In this document: piece by piece, positions 26,914 through 35,490 of the stretch
How the letters are laid out: each line of letters starts with the position of its first letter
How positions within the stretch are numbered: the first letter of the stretch is position 1
Assembly: GCF_008632455.1 (NCBI RefSeq)
Contig: NZ_CP043929.1
Location: 1 to 64,000 of the forward strand
Direction: 5' to 3'
DNA: 64,000 nt
Source: Methylomonas rhizoryzae
Lineage (GTDB): Bacteria; Pseudomonadota; Gammaproteobacteria; Methylococcales; Methylomonadaceae
Program-made: the position numbers and the translations under genes
Notes under the pieces: model-generated
Database searches by the model: none
The model's input: only the letters and a program-made list of their open reading frames with translations
What the model was told of the DNA's origin: nothing

Positions 26914-27205
26914 GGCGTAAAGCGAGAAGATGGGTAATGTGGAGCCGGTCTATTCGTATCCCGTGTCGGCCGAATAATGCCGCAGCTCATATATAGAGCT
27001 GCGCAGTAGCTGCGTGCCGCGGATTTTAGCACTTCTGCCAGCAAAAGCCGTGCGGCCTTACTCAACCGGCTTAACCGCGAAATCCGCCGATGACTACCTG
27101 TACGGCTCGGCTAAAAACCATACGAGCCGGGAAACGCAAGCATACCCGCTGGTAAGCCGTAGCGGCGCTTTGTCGCGTTAAAGCGGACGGGTTGACTGGT
27201 CAATG
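26914..27205. promoter_or_regulatory. Upstream region of the flavoenzyme gene with 8-bp palindrome
   Basis: CGCAGCTC at 26981-26988 and GAGCTGCG at 26996-27003 form a perfect 8-bp inverted repeat around ATATATA, about 70 bp upstream of the flavoenzyme start. It could be an operator or overlap a minus-strand promoter. A second, 7-bp inverted repeat (27103-27109 and 27123-27129) lies nearer ydjM. No gene is visible in this gap. Confidence 0.35.
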
Positions 27206-27736
27206 CTAGCGTTGCCGAAAATAGCGTAGCACTGTGGACAAACCGAGTAGCGCCAAGCACGGTAGCCAGACGTATTGAACTTCCGATGCCAATACGGAAA
27301 GTCCCCGTTCCGATAAAAATCGGCTCAGGCTTAACGGTGATACGGCGATCGGTCTGACCGGCGCAAAAAATCGTTCGCCGGAAAACGGCCATAAAAACGC
27401 GATGCCAAAACCGCCGTTAGTGAACGCGTCCAACACGCCATGCGACAAGGTCGCCGCAGCCAAAAACCAAAATGCCCGTTTGGCCGGCACGCGCAAGAAC
27501 TTGGTCAACAGAGCCCCCACAGCGGCAACCGTCAAAGCAAACGCAGGCGAATGGCTGAAGCCCCGGTGGCCGAAATCATTCTGGTAAGCAATGCCCAGCC
27601 GAAAGGCCAGTACATCCAAATCGGGTAACATGGCGGCGACGATACCCGCCAGCAACAATCGTCCGGGAATGTGGTCGCGGCCCAGCCCGCAAGCCAGGGC
27701 GAGCGGTACGGCGGCATGAGTGATAATGGTTGGCAT
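27206..27736 (-). CDS. YdjM-like membrane-bound metal-dependent hydrolase
   Basis: A 176-residue inner-membrane protein of the YdjM/DUF457 family. It starts MPTIITHAAVPLALACGLG, with the family histidine, and contains PDLDVL and FGHRGFSHSPAF, which hold the presumed metal ligands. Four hydrophobic segments are visible. E. coli ydjM is LexA-regulated; I see no LexA box here. I chose the ATG at 27736 over an upstream start at 27784 because it fits the family N terminus. It is third in a likely apbE-VOC-ydjM operon, 22 bp after the VOC gene. Confidence 0.88.
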   Translation of the reverse strand: MPTIITHAAVPLALACGLGRDHIPGRLLLAGIVAAMLPDLDVLAFRLGIAYQNDFGHRGFSHSPAFALTVAAVGALLTKFLRVPAKRAFWFLAAATLSHGVLDAFTNGGFGIAFLWPFSGERFFAPVRPIAVSPLSLSRFLSERGLSVLASEVQYVWLPCLALLGLSTVLRYFRQR

Positions 27737-27758
27737 TTGCGTGGGTAGATCTACGTTT

Positions 27759-28415
27759 CTAAAGCCGGAAGCCGCTAGCTCCACCGATTCGGCGCAGGCC
27801 GGCCGGCGTTTGAATGGTTGCAGCCAGATGCGGACTCATTCCCGGCGGAGGTAGCGAAACCGAGAAGCAATCGTCAAAACCTATGTTTGCCAAGCATTGC
27901 TCGATTTGTTTTGCTTGGGGGTGAAAACCTTCCAAACCCACAAGCTTGCAGCCGCTATCCGCGAGCTTGGCGGCGGGATGCCGATCTGCCGGCCATTGAA
28001 TCAGTTGCGGAGCTACGCCTTGCATCACCAAATCGCCGTTTGCAGGTATCGAAATCAACCATTCCAGTTCGCCTCGGCACATGGGCTCGATCAGGCCCAA
28101 AGACAGCGAGGATGCAGCGCAAGCGGCCTCTATGCTGTCGGTATTGGCTACCCAAGCACGCAAACAGGGTGGGGTCAGGCCAAAAGCATCTAGCTCGAAC
28201 CAGCGCGACCTGTTTGGTCGCGCTGCGGCCGGGTCTACGGCGATGACTTCCAAATAGCAGCTTTCGCCCAGCTTTAACAGACGGTTATGCGTACCCATGC
28301 GCGGATGAGTCCCGCCCGGTACCGGTTCCACCCCGAGCAGATTGCGCAGGTAATCGGCTCCCGCCTCCAGCGTTGGTGCGGTGACAACCAAGTGATCTAT
28401 ACGTGAGCGCGACAT
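27759..28415 (-). CDS. VOC-family (glyoxalase-like) protein
   Basis: A 218-residue protein of the glyoxalase-like type. It begins with the VOC signature IDHLVVTAPTLEAG followed by LGVEPVPGGTHP and MGTHNRLL, and has CYLEVIAVDP. Larger than a single VOC module, it resembles the bacterial glyoxalase-like PF13468 proteins. Metal ligands and substrate are not certain. It lies between apbE (17 bp upstream) and ydjM on the minus strand. Confidence 0.85.
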   Translation of the reverse strand: MSRSRIDHLVVTAPTLEAGADYLRNLLGVEPVPGGTHPRMGTHNRLLKLGESCYLEVIAVDPAAARPNRSRWFELDAFGLTPPCLRAWVANTDSIEAACAASSLSLGLIEPMCRGELEWLISIPANGDLVMQGVAPQLIQWPADRHPAAKLADSGCKLVGLEGFHPQAKQIEQCLANIGFDDCFSVSLPPPGMSPHLAATIQTPAGLRRIGGASGFRL

Positions 28416-28432
28416 ACCGATTCATTAAGGAT

Positions 28433-29353
28433 TCAAGAGGGGTGCGGCGTTATTCGGCCGCCACTGGCGCCATGTACGTCCACCCATAAATAAGGCAATT
28501 CCAGATTGTTTAACCAGTCGATACCTTGTTCCTCTTTCAACATGGCAATCGTCGATGCGCTGCCGGCAACCACGCAAAATTGTCCGACCACGGTCACAGC
28601 CGCCAAATGAGCGACCGGCCAACCGGTTTTAGGATTCAATATATGTCCGTAACGAACGTTATCTAAGGTAATGCAGCGTTCGTAATCCCCGCTGCTAGCC
28701 ACAGCGCCTTCGTATAACTCCAGCGTATCCAACAACGCATCGTGCCGTCTAGGATGCCGAATCCCTATGCGCCACGGGCTACCATCGCTGCGCGGGCCGA
28801 TGACTTTAATGTCGCCGCCTAAATTCACTACGCCGTGTTTTACGCCATGGCTGTTGCACAATGCAGCCGCGCAATCGGCCGCGTACTCTTTAACGACGCC
28901 GCCGAAATCGATTTCCATGCCGGCAACCGAAAAAGCCAGCTGCGGCCTATGCCACAAGACTTTGTCCCAACCGACTTTGGCGATTAAAGTCTCGATTTCC
29001 CCGGATTCCGGCAATTTCCCACTGTCGAAGCGCCAAGCGCGGCGCAACAAGCCGGAGGTAATATCGAACAAACCGTCGCTTTGCTCGTAGCAGGTTACCG
29101 CATAGTCCAGCAAGCTGGCGGTTTCGTCGTCTATGTTTATGGCCCCGCCTGCAGCGGCAACCCGATTAATCTCCGATAAAAAGCTATCCGGCCGATAGCG
29201 CGAATAACGGGCTTCCAAACGCTGCACGTCGGCGACCGCCGCATCGATGGCTGCATTGGCCCGAGCGACACTGCTAGCGAATACCTGAATTTCGCAGGGT
29301 GTCCCCATGGCCTTGAATTGACGGCGAACATACTTCAATCCGGATTTATTCAT
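28433..29353 (-). CDS. apbE: FAD:protein FMN transferase ApbE
   Basis: Attaches FMN through a phosphoester bond to Thr in flavoproteins such as NqrB/RnfG, acting on the periplasmic side. The 306-residue protein shows AMGTPCEIQVF at the N terminus, the central EIDFGGVVKEYAAD, and GVVNLGGDIKVIG. It also has YGHILNPKTGWPV with the conserved His/Pro segment and a late VVAGSASTIAML. No lipobox or clear signal peptide is seen at this start. It is the first gene of apbE-VOC-ydjM. No Nqr or complete Rnf operon is in the window, so its target is elsewhere. Confidence 0.95.
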   Translation of the reverse strand: MNKSGLKYVRRQFKAMGTPCEIQVFASSVARANAAIDAAVADVQRLEARYSRYRPDSFLSEINRVAAAGGAINIDDETASLLDYAVTCYEQSDGLFDITSGLLRRAWRFDSGKLPESGEIETLIAKVGWDKVLWHRPQLAFSVAGMEIDFGGVVKEYAADCAAALCNSHGVKHGVVNLGGDIKVIGPRSDGSPWRIGIRHPRRHDALLDTLELYEGAVASSGDYERCITLDNVRYGHILNPKTGWPVAHLAAVTVVGQFCVVAGSASTIAMLKEEQGIDWLNNLELPYLWVDVHGASGGRITPHPS

Positions 29354-29788
29354 CTGTAACAGCGTTCTAATCGGTTTGCGGCCTTTACGAGTGAAAATTC
29401 GTTATCCCTGTCGGCTTAGCCCTCTATTCAACAGCGCGGTATAACATGATACCTTATCCGAGCCATATGTCGGTCAAGCTTGCCAGTTAGACGAATGCTT
29501 GACTTTAGCAGCCTTCGGCACGGTTTCAGCGTTTAGTAGCCGATCACTTTGCAGCATTTTAAGACACTCGGCGATTTGCGACGCAAACGATCCCCAACCG
29601 ACCTTTTGTCCGTCTACCGCAACGCACAAAAGCTTGCATAACGCCAACGACGCGGCTGTTTTTCGCGCTTTGCCGCCGAACAAAAACCGGCCTCATGCGG
29701 AGATATTGATTCTTGGTCATCGCAGGCTGCGGCCGGGAAGGCAGTTGTTAAAACAATCTGATGAATGGGTACATTCGGGAGAAAAAAG
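29354..29788. other. Gap before the small lipoprotein gene
   Basis: About 435 bp holding the apbE promoter side and the start region of the small lipoprotein. A 69-codon minus-strand frame (29474-29683) begins with TTG, lacks a ribosome site and has no family features, so I do not call it. I see no strong hairpin. Confidence 0.4.
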
Positions 29789-29977
29789 ATGGCCGGCAAT
29801 TGGGTAAAAATGCTTTGGCTGAGTCTAGTGCTCGGCGGCTGTAGTTTGGATCAGGCTGAACGCCTGGGATACGATGCCGTGCAGAGCTTCAGACAACAGC
29901 AATGTCTACGGGCACCGGCGGACAATTGCGATGCAAAACTAAGCTACGACGATTATCAACGTCAGCGTCGGCAGTGA
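29789..29977 (+). CDS. Small outer-membrane-type lipoprotein, unknown function
   Basis: A 62-residue protein. MAGNWVKMLWLSLVLGGCS gives a typical lipoprotein signal with lipobox VLGGC. The mature part (about 45 residues) is charged, with three further Cys-poor helical turns and the ending YDDYQRQRRQ. The strong GGGAGAAAAAAG ribosome site sets the start at 29789; an earlier in-frame ATG at 29765 is less likely. I do not recognise the family; similar tiny lipoproteins are common in gammaproteobacteria. No operon partner. Confidence 0.75.
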   Translation: MAGNWVKMLWLSLVLGGCSLDQAERLGYDAVQSFRQQQCLRAPADNCDAKLSYDDYQRQRRQ

Positions 29978-30330
29978 TAGCCAATGACTGACGGAGCGAG
30001 ATAGGGCCGGGCGGCGGCGCGGCACAGCACCGTTCCAACCATGTCGCCGTATCCTTTCTCCACACCGACGCCGTTACCGGCAAGCGAAGCGAAATCCATT
30101 TATCCCGCTTATTTTCGGATCGACTAAAGCGACAATAACCGGTTGATTTTTGCACCAAAATACAACGCAATATTCCAAACAAAATTACCAGCTCCAATAC
30201 TTCAAATAAACCAAAATGCACTCAATTAGTGCATAACAATTTGTTTTTACTGGTTTTTTATGCTTAAATAATTATTGCTTTAAAAATAATTTTTATATAA
30301 TGGAATTTCCTTAACTATGGAGATAATTCC
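29978..30330. other. AT-rich upstream region of the HhH protein
   Basis: About 350 bp. The first 120 bases are GC-rich and unremarkable. From about 30120 it becomes strikingly AT-rich, unlike any other gap here. It holds a 6-bp inverted repeat (ATGCAC at 30216-30221, GTGCAT at 30229-30234) and a promoter-like TATAAT. No gene is seen. The shift in composition suggests acquired DNA or a strongly melted promoter. Confidence 0.5.
30275..30301 (+). promoter_or_regulatory. Candidate promoter of the HhH protein gene
   Basis: TTGCTT at 30275-30280 and a perfect TATAAT at 30296-30301, with a short 15-bp spacer, lie in AT-rich DNA 30 bp upstream of the ATG. A GGAG ribosome site is at 30319-30322. The inverted repeat at 30216-30234 could be an operator. 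Confidence 0.45.
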
Positions 30331-31527
30331 ATGTATGCAATACAAAATCCGATAATCCCGGTTTCGGCGGCGGAACTCACTCTCGACGGTAATTGCGGTT
30401 ATCATATCTACAACGGCCGTATCGCGATTAATATCGGCAATATTGCTAATCGCCGCGAACACGGCAACCTTAGCGGCACGCTTTCCATCGAGTTGTGGGC
30501 CCTGCAAAAGCCGTACCGGGGCGGCCAATTTTCCGGATTAGCGCTAGCCGGCACAACGATAGGCGAACTAAGAGGACAGCACTTTATTGGTCCAAGCACT
30601 TGGGAATTAGCGGCCCAAGAACCGGCGGAAGGCGAGTGGTATTTAACCTTGATGTTGCGTGAATGGAACGGTTTGGCCTACGAAACCCGGGATTTCGTCA
30701 ACTTTGCGGTTCCTTATGTTGCGGCGGGCAAACCGGCCGTGGTTCGTAATCCGGGGAACAACGTAATCAACGTCAGTTTCGTCGAGTACAAAAAAGCGAT
30801 CTCGGTGGACGCACAATCCGGTCATACAGTTTGTAACGAATCCGCGATTGAAGCGCAAGCGACTAAGCCTGCTGCGGCCGGTCTGGCCTTGCATGGCAAT
30901 TGCGGTTACGAGGTATTGGATAAGCGCATCACCCTACATGTCGGTGAAATCGCTAATCTGCGTGCCGAAAATACTGTCAGCGGCGACTTGTCGCTCGAGT
31001 TATGGGCTTTGAAGCAAGCCTATCAAGACGGCGATTTCGACGGTTTTGCACTTGCCGGCATCCCTATCGGCGAATTGTGCGGTAAACATTCGATTTACGC
31101 CTCTCAGTACGAGCTGGACTATCAAGAACCGCCGGAAGGCACCTGGCAGTTGAGTCTGATGCTGCGCGAGTGGAACGGGCAAGCCTACGAAACCCGCGAT
31201 TGCATTAACTTTGCGCTACCTTTATCGGTCAGGACTAAAAATACAGTTAGCCGTAAAGACCCAGATAACGTCATCAACCTCGGCTTTCAGGATACAAAAA
31301 AAACCGTAGCTCCCGCTAAACTGCCGGTGGCTGCTGTCGCCACTCCGCGCACCACCTCCATTAATTTGGCGACGGCGGATCAGCTGGCCGAGTTAAAGGG
31401 TGTACCCAAGAAAACAGTAGACAATATTGTTGCGGCGCAACCTTTCGATTCGTTCGACGATTTGTCGAAAGTTAAAGGCGTTGGCCCTAAGTTGCTCAAA
31501 CTGTTGCGCGAGCTGTTTTCGCTTTAA
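30331..31527 (+). CDS. Two-repeat beta-domain protein with C-terminal ComEA-like HhH motifs
   Basis: A 398-residue protein I do not recognise. Two homologous domains of about 115 residues (about 13-127 and 183-297) share DGNCGY or HGNCGY at the start, LSxELWAL, LAGxxIGEL, LMLREWNG and AYETRD near the end. Each is followed by a copy of NNVINVSF or DNVINLGF. The C terminus (about 343-398) is a double helix-hairpin-helix: INLATADQLAELKGVP and then KVKGVGPKLLKLL, as in ComEA-type DNA-binding tails. There is no signal peptide, so a cytoplasmic DNA-associated role is possible. The gene is monocistronic behind an AT-rich promoter, with a GGAG site eight bases from the ATG. The repeat domain might bind sugars or peptides, but this is a guess. 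Confidence 0.8.
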   Translation: MYAIQNPIIPVSAAELTLDGNCGYHIYNGRIAINIGNIANRREHGNLSGTLSIELWALQKPYRGGQFSGLALAGTTIGELRGQHFIGPSTWELAAQEPAEGEWYLTLMLREWNGLAYETRDFVNFAVPYVAAGKPAVVRNPGNNVINVSFVEYKKAISVDAQSGHTVCNESAIEAQATKPAAAGLALHGNCGYEVLDKRITLHVGEIANLRAENTVSGDLSLELWALKQAYQDGDFDGFALAGIPIGELCGKHSIYASQYELDYQEPPEGTWQLSLMLREWNGQAYETRDCINFALPLSVRTKNTVSRKDPDNVINLGFQDTKKTVAPAKLPVAAVATPRTTSINLATADQLAELKGVPKKTVDNIVAAQPFDSFDDLSKVKGVGPKLLKLLRELFSL

Positions 31528-31934
31528 ACTTGCCACCGCAGTTAGTCGTAACCTTTATCAGCCGTTTTAGCGCTTGTTGAGCTGAACGACCGGGCGTGCC
31601 GAATTGCGGCGCGCCTGAGGAACGCGTATAGATTTCTTGCCTGGTTTAACCGCTTAAAGCAGCCGCTTCTCCAAAGCAACATAGCTTCCGCCATTTGCAG
31701 CGACCAACGTTTTTGCGCTTGGGGTTGCCTCGGTTTTTCTAACCGAAAAAGGCGCCGATAAGAACTGCGCTGGAGTTTTGGCGCTACATCAGCCGCTTAG
31801 CTTTTTGACGCGTGACTGCCTCACACTTTTATATACCTACTCGATATAGTAGAATCATGCTCCGATAGATTCGATTTCACGGCGCATAAGAACAACACGT
31901 TCGGTTTGGTAGCTATTGTTAGGAGTGAGGGGAT
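31528..31934. other. Gap with promoter-like sequence before the 59-aa gene
   Basis: About 407 bp with no gene. TTGACG at 31805-31810 and TATATA at 31830-31835 (19-bp spacing) could form the promoter of the small membrane-protein/RDD pair. A strong AGGAGTGAGGGG ribosome site lies at 31921-31932. Nothing else stands out. Confidence 0.4.
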
Positions 31935-32114
31935 ATGTTTAAAAAATTGATGCTCGGTTTAATCGACCAGCCTTTGTTTACTAGTTTGTTTGTGGCTGAT
32001 TTCGCCATTCTATTGTTCCATAGACCGCCATTCCTGTTCTCCTTGATGATGGTGGGAGCACTGGTTGGCATGAGTATGTACATGGGACAAAAATTCGAGT
32101 TATTCCGCAAGTAA
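31935..32114 (+). CDS. 59-aa small membrane protein
   Basis: A short gene of 60 codons including TAA. The product has an amphipathic start (MFKKLMLGLIDQPLFTSLF) and two hydrophobic stretches (VADFAILLF and FLFSLMMVGALVGM), then a basic tail ending FELFRK. The ribosome site AGGAGTGAGGGG is among the best in the window. The stop codon directly abuts the TTG start of the RDD gene (TAATTG), so the two are probably translationally coupled. Function unknown. Confidence 0.7.
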   Translation: MFKKLMLGLIDQPLFTSLFVADFAILLFHRPPFLFSLMMVGALVGMSMYMGQKFELFRK

Positions 32115-32594
32115 TTGTCGCAAGATAAAGTCCAAGGTTTTGTTAAACCCGCCGTCGACCGCGCGTCGCCGGCGGGTTTTTTACGCCGCTTAGGCGCAGC
32201 GTGCTACGACGCGCTGCTACTGTTGGCCGTGTGGTTTTTCGCCACGGCTTTGCTGTTGCCGCTAAATGGCGGAGAGGCCTTTCGGTCCGGGCAGTGGTGG
32301 TTTCCGCTATACCTGTTGGCTATCAGCTTCTTGTTTTATGGCTGGTTTTGGACCCACGGCGGCCAGACTCTCGGGCTAAAGGCCTGGCGCTTGAAGTTGT
32401 GCGGCTCAAGCGGCCGGGCTATCGGCTGGAAACAGGCGGCGATTCGATTTTGTGCCGCAGCTTTATCCTGGGCCTGTTTCGGATTGGGTTTCATGTGGTG
32501 TCTGTTCGACCCCGAAGCGTTGGCTTGGCACGACCGTCTGTCCGGAACCCGCCTGCTGCACCTGCCGGCCGAAAAACCCGGCAGTGAAAAATGA
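32115..32594 (+). CDS. RDD-family membrane protein
   Basis: A 159-residue protein of the RDD family, named for conserved Arg-Asp-Asp residues. It shows FLRRLGAACYDALLLLAVWFF (Arg and Asp of helix 1), the helix 2 region ending YGWFWTHGGQTLGLKAWRLKL, and a third helix ending in WHDRLSGTRLL. RDD proteins are small membrane proteins, some of them Na+/H+ antiporters; the role here is unknown. The only start that leaves the family N terminus complete is TTG at 32115, just after the stop of the 59-aa gene. Confidence 0.88.
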   Translation: MSQDKVQGFVKPAVDRASPAGFLRRLGAACYDALLLLAVWFFATALLLPLNGGEAFRSGQWWFPLYLLAISFLFYGWFWTHGGQTLGLKAWRLKLCGSSGRAIGWKQAAIRFCAAALSWACFGLGFMWCLFDPEALAWHDRLSGTRLLHLPAEKPGSEK

Positions 32595-32645
32595 TTATGC
32601 TATAGTCCTGACTCCACCTAATATTCGCTCTGTCGGGAGAATACA

Positions 32646-33032
32646 ATGAGAACAATAACAACACTTTTGTCCCTGTGTGCAGCGCTAACGGCCTTTTCCG
32701 CCAACGCAGACATCAAACTCGAAAATAGCTCTAAAATACTTGGAACCTGGCGGGTCGACGCCGAAGCGGCGGCGTTGGACAAAGAGAAGAAAGCTTTGAA
32801 CGTGACGTGGGAATTCCGTAAAGACGGTACTTTAATGACGAGCGCTGAAGACACCCGCGGCAGAACCAAAGAAATGGATATTGCCGTGAATTACAGCGTT
32901 GAAGATGGGGTGATCAAAAAACAAACGTCGCCGGGACGCGAGAAATACGAGGATTGTCATGTAGTGGAAATGGAAGGCAAGAAGATGGTTTTGAAATGCA
33001 AGTATTTGTATTTCTTCATGACTCATCAATAA
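32646..33032 (+). CDS. Small exported protein of unknown function
   Basis: A 128-residue protein with a signal peptide (MRTITTLLSLCAALTAFSANA). The mature part looks beta-rich and lipocalin-like, with GTWRVD near the start, TWEFRKDGTL in the middle and two Cys in the last third (EDCHVV and KCKYLY). The GGGAGAAT site lies just before the ATG. A hairpin with a short T-run follows. I cannot name the family. Confidence 0.75.
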   Translation: MRTITTLLSLCAALTAFSANADIKLENSSKILGTWRVDAEAAALDKEKKALNVTWEFRKDGTLMTSAEDTRGRTKEMDIAVNYSVEDGVIKKQTSPGREKYEDCHVVEMEGKKMVLKCKYLYFFMTHQ

Positions 33033-33045
33033 ACATCGATAGAGT

Positions 33046-33076
33046 CCGGCAATCGGATTGGCGGTTGCCGGCTTTT
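33046..33076. terminator. Hairpin terminator after the small exported protein
   Basis: CCGGCAA at 33046-33052 pairs with TTGCCGG at 33065-33071 around a 12-base loop, followed by CTTTT. The T-run is short but the stem is GC-rich. It lies 14 bp after the stop codon, between two convergent genes. Confidence 0.55.
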
Positions 33077-33149
33077 ACCCTTATCAACCAATCTCCCCTT
33101 CTCCGAATATCGGCGCCGCGATCTGCTACGGCGAACTAACAAGTTAGGG

Positions 33150-34190
33150 TTAACGAAAACCGAACGGTCTGGCTAACGGTTCGCCGACGAATAGGCCTTG
33201 GCCGGGTTGCGCCACACTTTTCCAGTAAGCTTCGATGACTGTGCTGCCGCGCAAATAGTTGTACAGCAACAGGCCGGGGTTAGAAAACTTTACCGGAAAA
33301 TTGCACGGCTCCACGACCGCTCCGTAGCTGGCGGTGGCCCCTGCCCGCAGCCATTCCATGACATTCATTTGATCGCTGCCTGACATCACGCCGCCGGCCG
33401 AGGTCAGATGATCCGCAACCGCACCGGGCAGAAACACATTGTCGCTGAGGTGAGGCACCCGAATCAGACCGGTAAAATAAAACATCACGTCCTTACGTCC
33501 CTGGATATAGTCGGTTTCCAGATATTGCACCGACCAGTAAGGATTTAAAGCGGCGGCGACTTTTGGAAATGCTACCGCGCGTGAGCTACGGGCTTTGTCC
33601 TTGGTTTTAAGCAAATACGCCGTGCCGCGTGGCTGCGAAAAGTCGGAGGCGATACCTCGGTCTATCAGGCGCTTGGCTTCGGCAAAATCGGCGGCCGCAA
33701 GCGTCATGGCCGGGCGCCAACCGTAGGTGTCGAAAGGTTTGCCGGTGTCACTGGCAAAATACGGGCTGCCGCGGGTTTGTTGGCAGCCTTTTGCGCAAAA
33801 CTCGCGATCGAACCCGGCGGCGAAAGCCGTGGTGATCGACATGCATTCGACTCGAAACGGCTGCAGCCAAGTCAAGGCAAAGGCTTGCACGCGCTTCGGC
33901 GTTTTGGCGTCTACTTGCTGTTTGATGTGTCTGAATTCGCTTTCGGTCAACATGGCTTTCCGTGGTGGAAATTGCACATGAATGACCCGATCCGGCGGGA
34001 TATGCCGCTGTTCGGCATAGTAATCGGCGATTTGCCGGCTTAGCGGATCGTTATCGTTTACGATCACCGCTAGATCGTCCGCGCTTAACGACGGGGCCGG
34101 ACGGTACAACGGAGACAATTGCGCCCGGGCTGAAGTCAGGCTGAAAAAAGCGGCCGATAAAAAAGCAAGGATGAGTAGCGAACGAGGCAT
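33150..34190 (-). CDS. TIGR03790-family exported protein
   Basis: A 346-residue protein with a signal peptide ending near SARAQ. It shows the family layout: VIVNDNDPLSRQIADYYAEQRHIP near the N terminus, a central segment with several Cys (VECMSITTAF and FCAKGCQQTRGSPYF), and the C-terminal GATASYGAVVEPCNFP and NYLRGSTVIEAYW. The family is widespread in environmental proteobacteria and has a gingipain/caspase-like flavour, but no assigned function. It is followed on the same strand by nothing nearby; the FlgO-like gene is 44 bp upstream and may be co-transcribed. Confidence 0.8.
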   Translation of the reverse strand: MPRSLLILAFLSAAFFSLTSARAQLSPLYRPAPSLSADDLAVIVNDNDPLSRQIADYYAEQRHIPPDRVIHVQFPPRKAMLTESEFRHIKQQVDAKTPKRVQAFALTWLQPFRVECMSITTAFAAGFDREFCAKGCQQTRGSPYFASDTGKPFDTYGWRPAMTLAAADFAEAKRLIDRGIASDFSQPRGTAYLLKTKDKARSSRAVAFPKVAAALNPYWSVQYLETDYIQGRKDVMFYFTGLIRVPHLSDNVFLPGAVADHLTSAGGVMSGSDQMNVMEWLRAGATASYGAVVEPCNFPVKFSNPGLLLYNYLRGSTVIEAYWKSVAQPGQGLFVGEPLARPFGFR

Positions 34191-34234
34191 GGCGGAAAAA
34201 GGCTGGCGTACGCGGCCGCCAGCCGAATTCTCTG

Positions 34235-34789
34235 TTATTTGTCTTCGCTGACGGGCGGCGTCGTCATCGCTTTGGCATCCGGTCCCATGGGGATCGAATA
34301 ATCGGTGGACGATATGATGTTTTGGGTGGACAGCTCGACCACGCGCAATGAAATGTAAACGTTTTTGCGGCCGGCAGCATAAGTGCCGAGTACGATGGCG
34401 TTGGCGTGCACGTTGTTCAACGCGTCTTTAGTCGGCTGCGGTAGCTCTAAAATGCCGGCTTCGTTTTTGGCAAGGATTTCGGTGGGCAATTCCATACCCA
34501 TAACCCGATAACCGGCGTTATGCAGCGCGGAACTCAACTGATCCGACACAATGCGGCCGAACGGTAGGGTTTGCCCCAGATCATTGACGTTGACCAAGGA
34601 GTTGATCACCACCAGACTGCCTCGGGGGAGCGGAGTTTTCAGTTTTTGCAACAACAGTTCGGCGGCGTCGTAGCTGACTTCCACCAAATCGTCGTCCTCG
34701 ACGTCATGGCGATAATAACTAGGGGTGCATCCGCCGAGCAAAGCCAGCGCCAGCGCGGCGTAAGCAAGCGTTTTGGTGTGGTGGTGCAT
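34235..34789 (-). CDS. FlgO-family lipoprotein
   Basis: A 184-residue lipoprotein. The signal ends in the lipobox ALLGGC after MHHHTKTLAYAA. The mature part follows the FlgO domain: LVVINSLVNVNDLGQTLPFGRIVSDQLSSAL, then VMGMELP and VLGTYAAGRKNVYISLRVVEL. FlgO is an outer-membrane protein needed for flagellar motility in Vibrio; the wider family includes envelope proteins of unknown role, and no flagellar genes are nearby here. I start at 34789 because the upstream ATG (34837) would break the lipoprotein signal. It probably shares an operon with the TIGR03790 gene. Confidence 0.85.
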   Translation of the reverse strand: MHHHTKTLAYAALALALLGGCTPSYYRHDVEDDDLVEVSYDAAELLLQKLKTPLPRGSLVVINSLVNVNDLGQTLPFGRIVSDQLSSALHNAGYRVMGMELPTEILAKNEAGILELPQPTKDALNNVHANAIVLGTYAAGRKNVYISLRVVELSTQNIISSTDYSIPMGPDAKAMTTPPVSEDK

Positions 34790-34944
34790 AGGGCTATCTC
34801 CAGTTAAATTATAATTACGGCCTATCGCCGGAAACATGGCTAGGGTTAAAGTGTAGCAGAGGCGGGATTATCCGGCCCCTGAACATTCGCGCAGCGATGC
34901 CGCGGCCCGTATTCTTTAACGGCTAGCTGTGCCGCTGAATGGCC

Positions 34945-35466
34945 TCAGCTGAATCGTTCGATCATGTTCTCCGCTTGTTTGGCGAAAGCTTTCAAATCTC
35001 CGCTTTTCACGGTTTCTCTGGGAATGACGATAGCCGCGTCGATCGCCACGTAAATATAAACATAATCCTTATGCCGCTCTACCCGCAGCATTTCGGCCCA
35101 AGGGGTTTTGTGTTTGCCGCCGGGAGACTTTTCCAACAAATGTTCGGGCTCTATCTTCAGTTGGTGAATACCGAACATGGCTTTTTTTTCGGCATCGGTG
35201 TACTGGTTGAAAAATTGCCGGCGCATGTCGATTTTCATGATGAACGGCGAGGCGATAGCCCAGCCCAGCGCCAGCAAGGTTATGTAGGCCGTAGTCATCA
35301 TATCGGTGTAATACACGTAGTAAAACAAGCCGAATACCAGCATCACGCCCGGTACCAGCATCCGGTTGGTGCGAATCTTCTTTTGTAGTTCGGCATCGCC
35401 GGCCATGCGCAGCTCGTTAAAGTGGACTAAGTCTTTATCGCGAAATTCGTATTCGATTTCAAACAT
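34945..35466 (-). CDS. YcxB-like membrane protein
   Basis: A 173-residue protein with an N-terminal cytosolic part, two adjacent membrane helices (about 38-75: LVPGVMLVFGLFYYVYY and TTAYITLLALGWAIASPF), and a C-terminal soluble domain. The latter has the YcxB pattern KIEPEHLLEKSP, WAEMLRVERHKDYVYIYV and AIVIPRETV. The function of YcxB-like proteins is not known. It lies 24 bp downstream of the NADH dehydrogenase gene on the same strand. Confidence 0.75.
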   Translation of the reverse strand: MFEIEYEFRDKDLVHFNELRMAGDAELQKKIRTNRMLVPGVMLVFGLFYYVYYTDMMTTAYITLLALGWAIASPFIMKIDMRRQFFNQYTDAEKKAMFGIHQLKIEPEHLLEKSPGGKHKTPWAEMLRVERHKDYVYIYVAIDAAIVIPRETVKSGDLKAFAKQAENMIERFS

Positions 35467-35490
35467 GCAAACGTCTCGTGGGGATGGGGT

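Noticed and set aside
29474..29683. 69-codon minus-strand frame before the small lipoprotein
   Set aside because: It begins with TTG, lacks a ribosome site and has no recognisable features.
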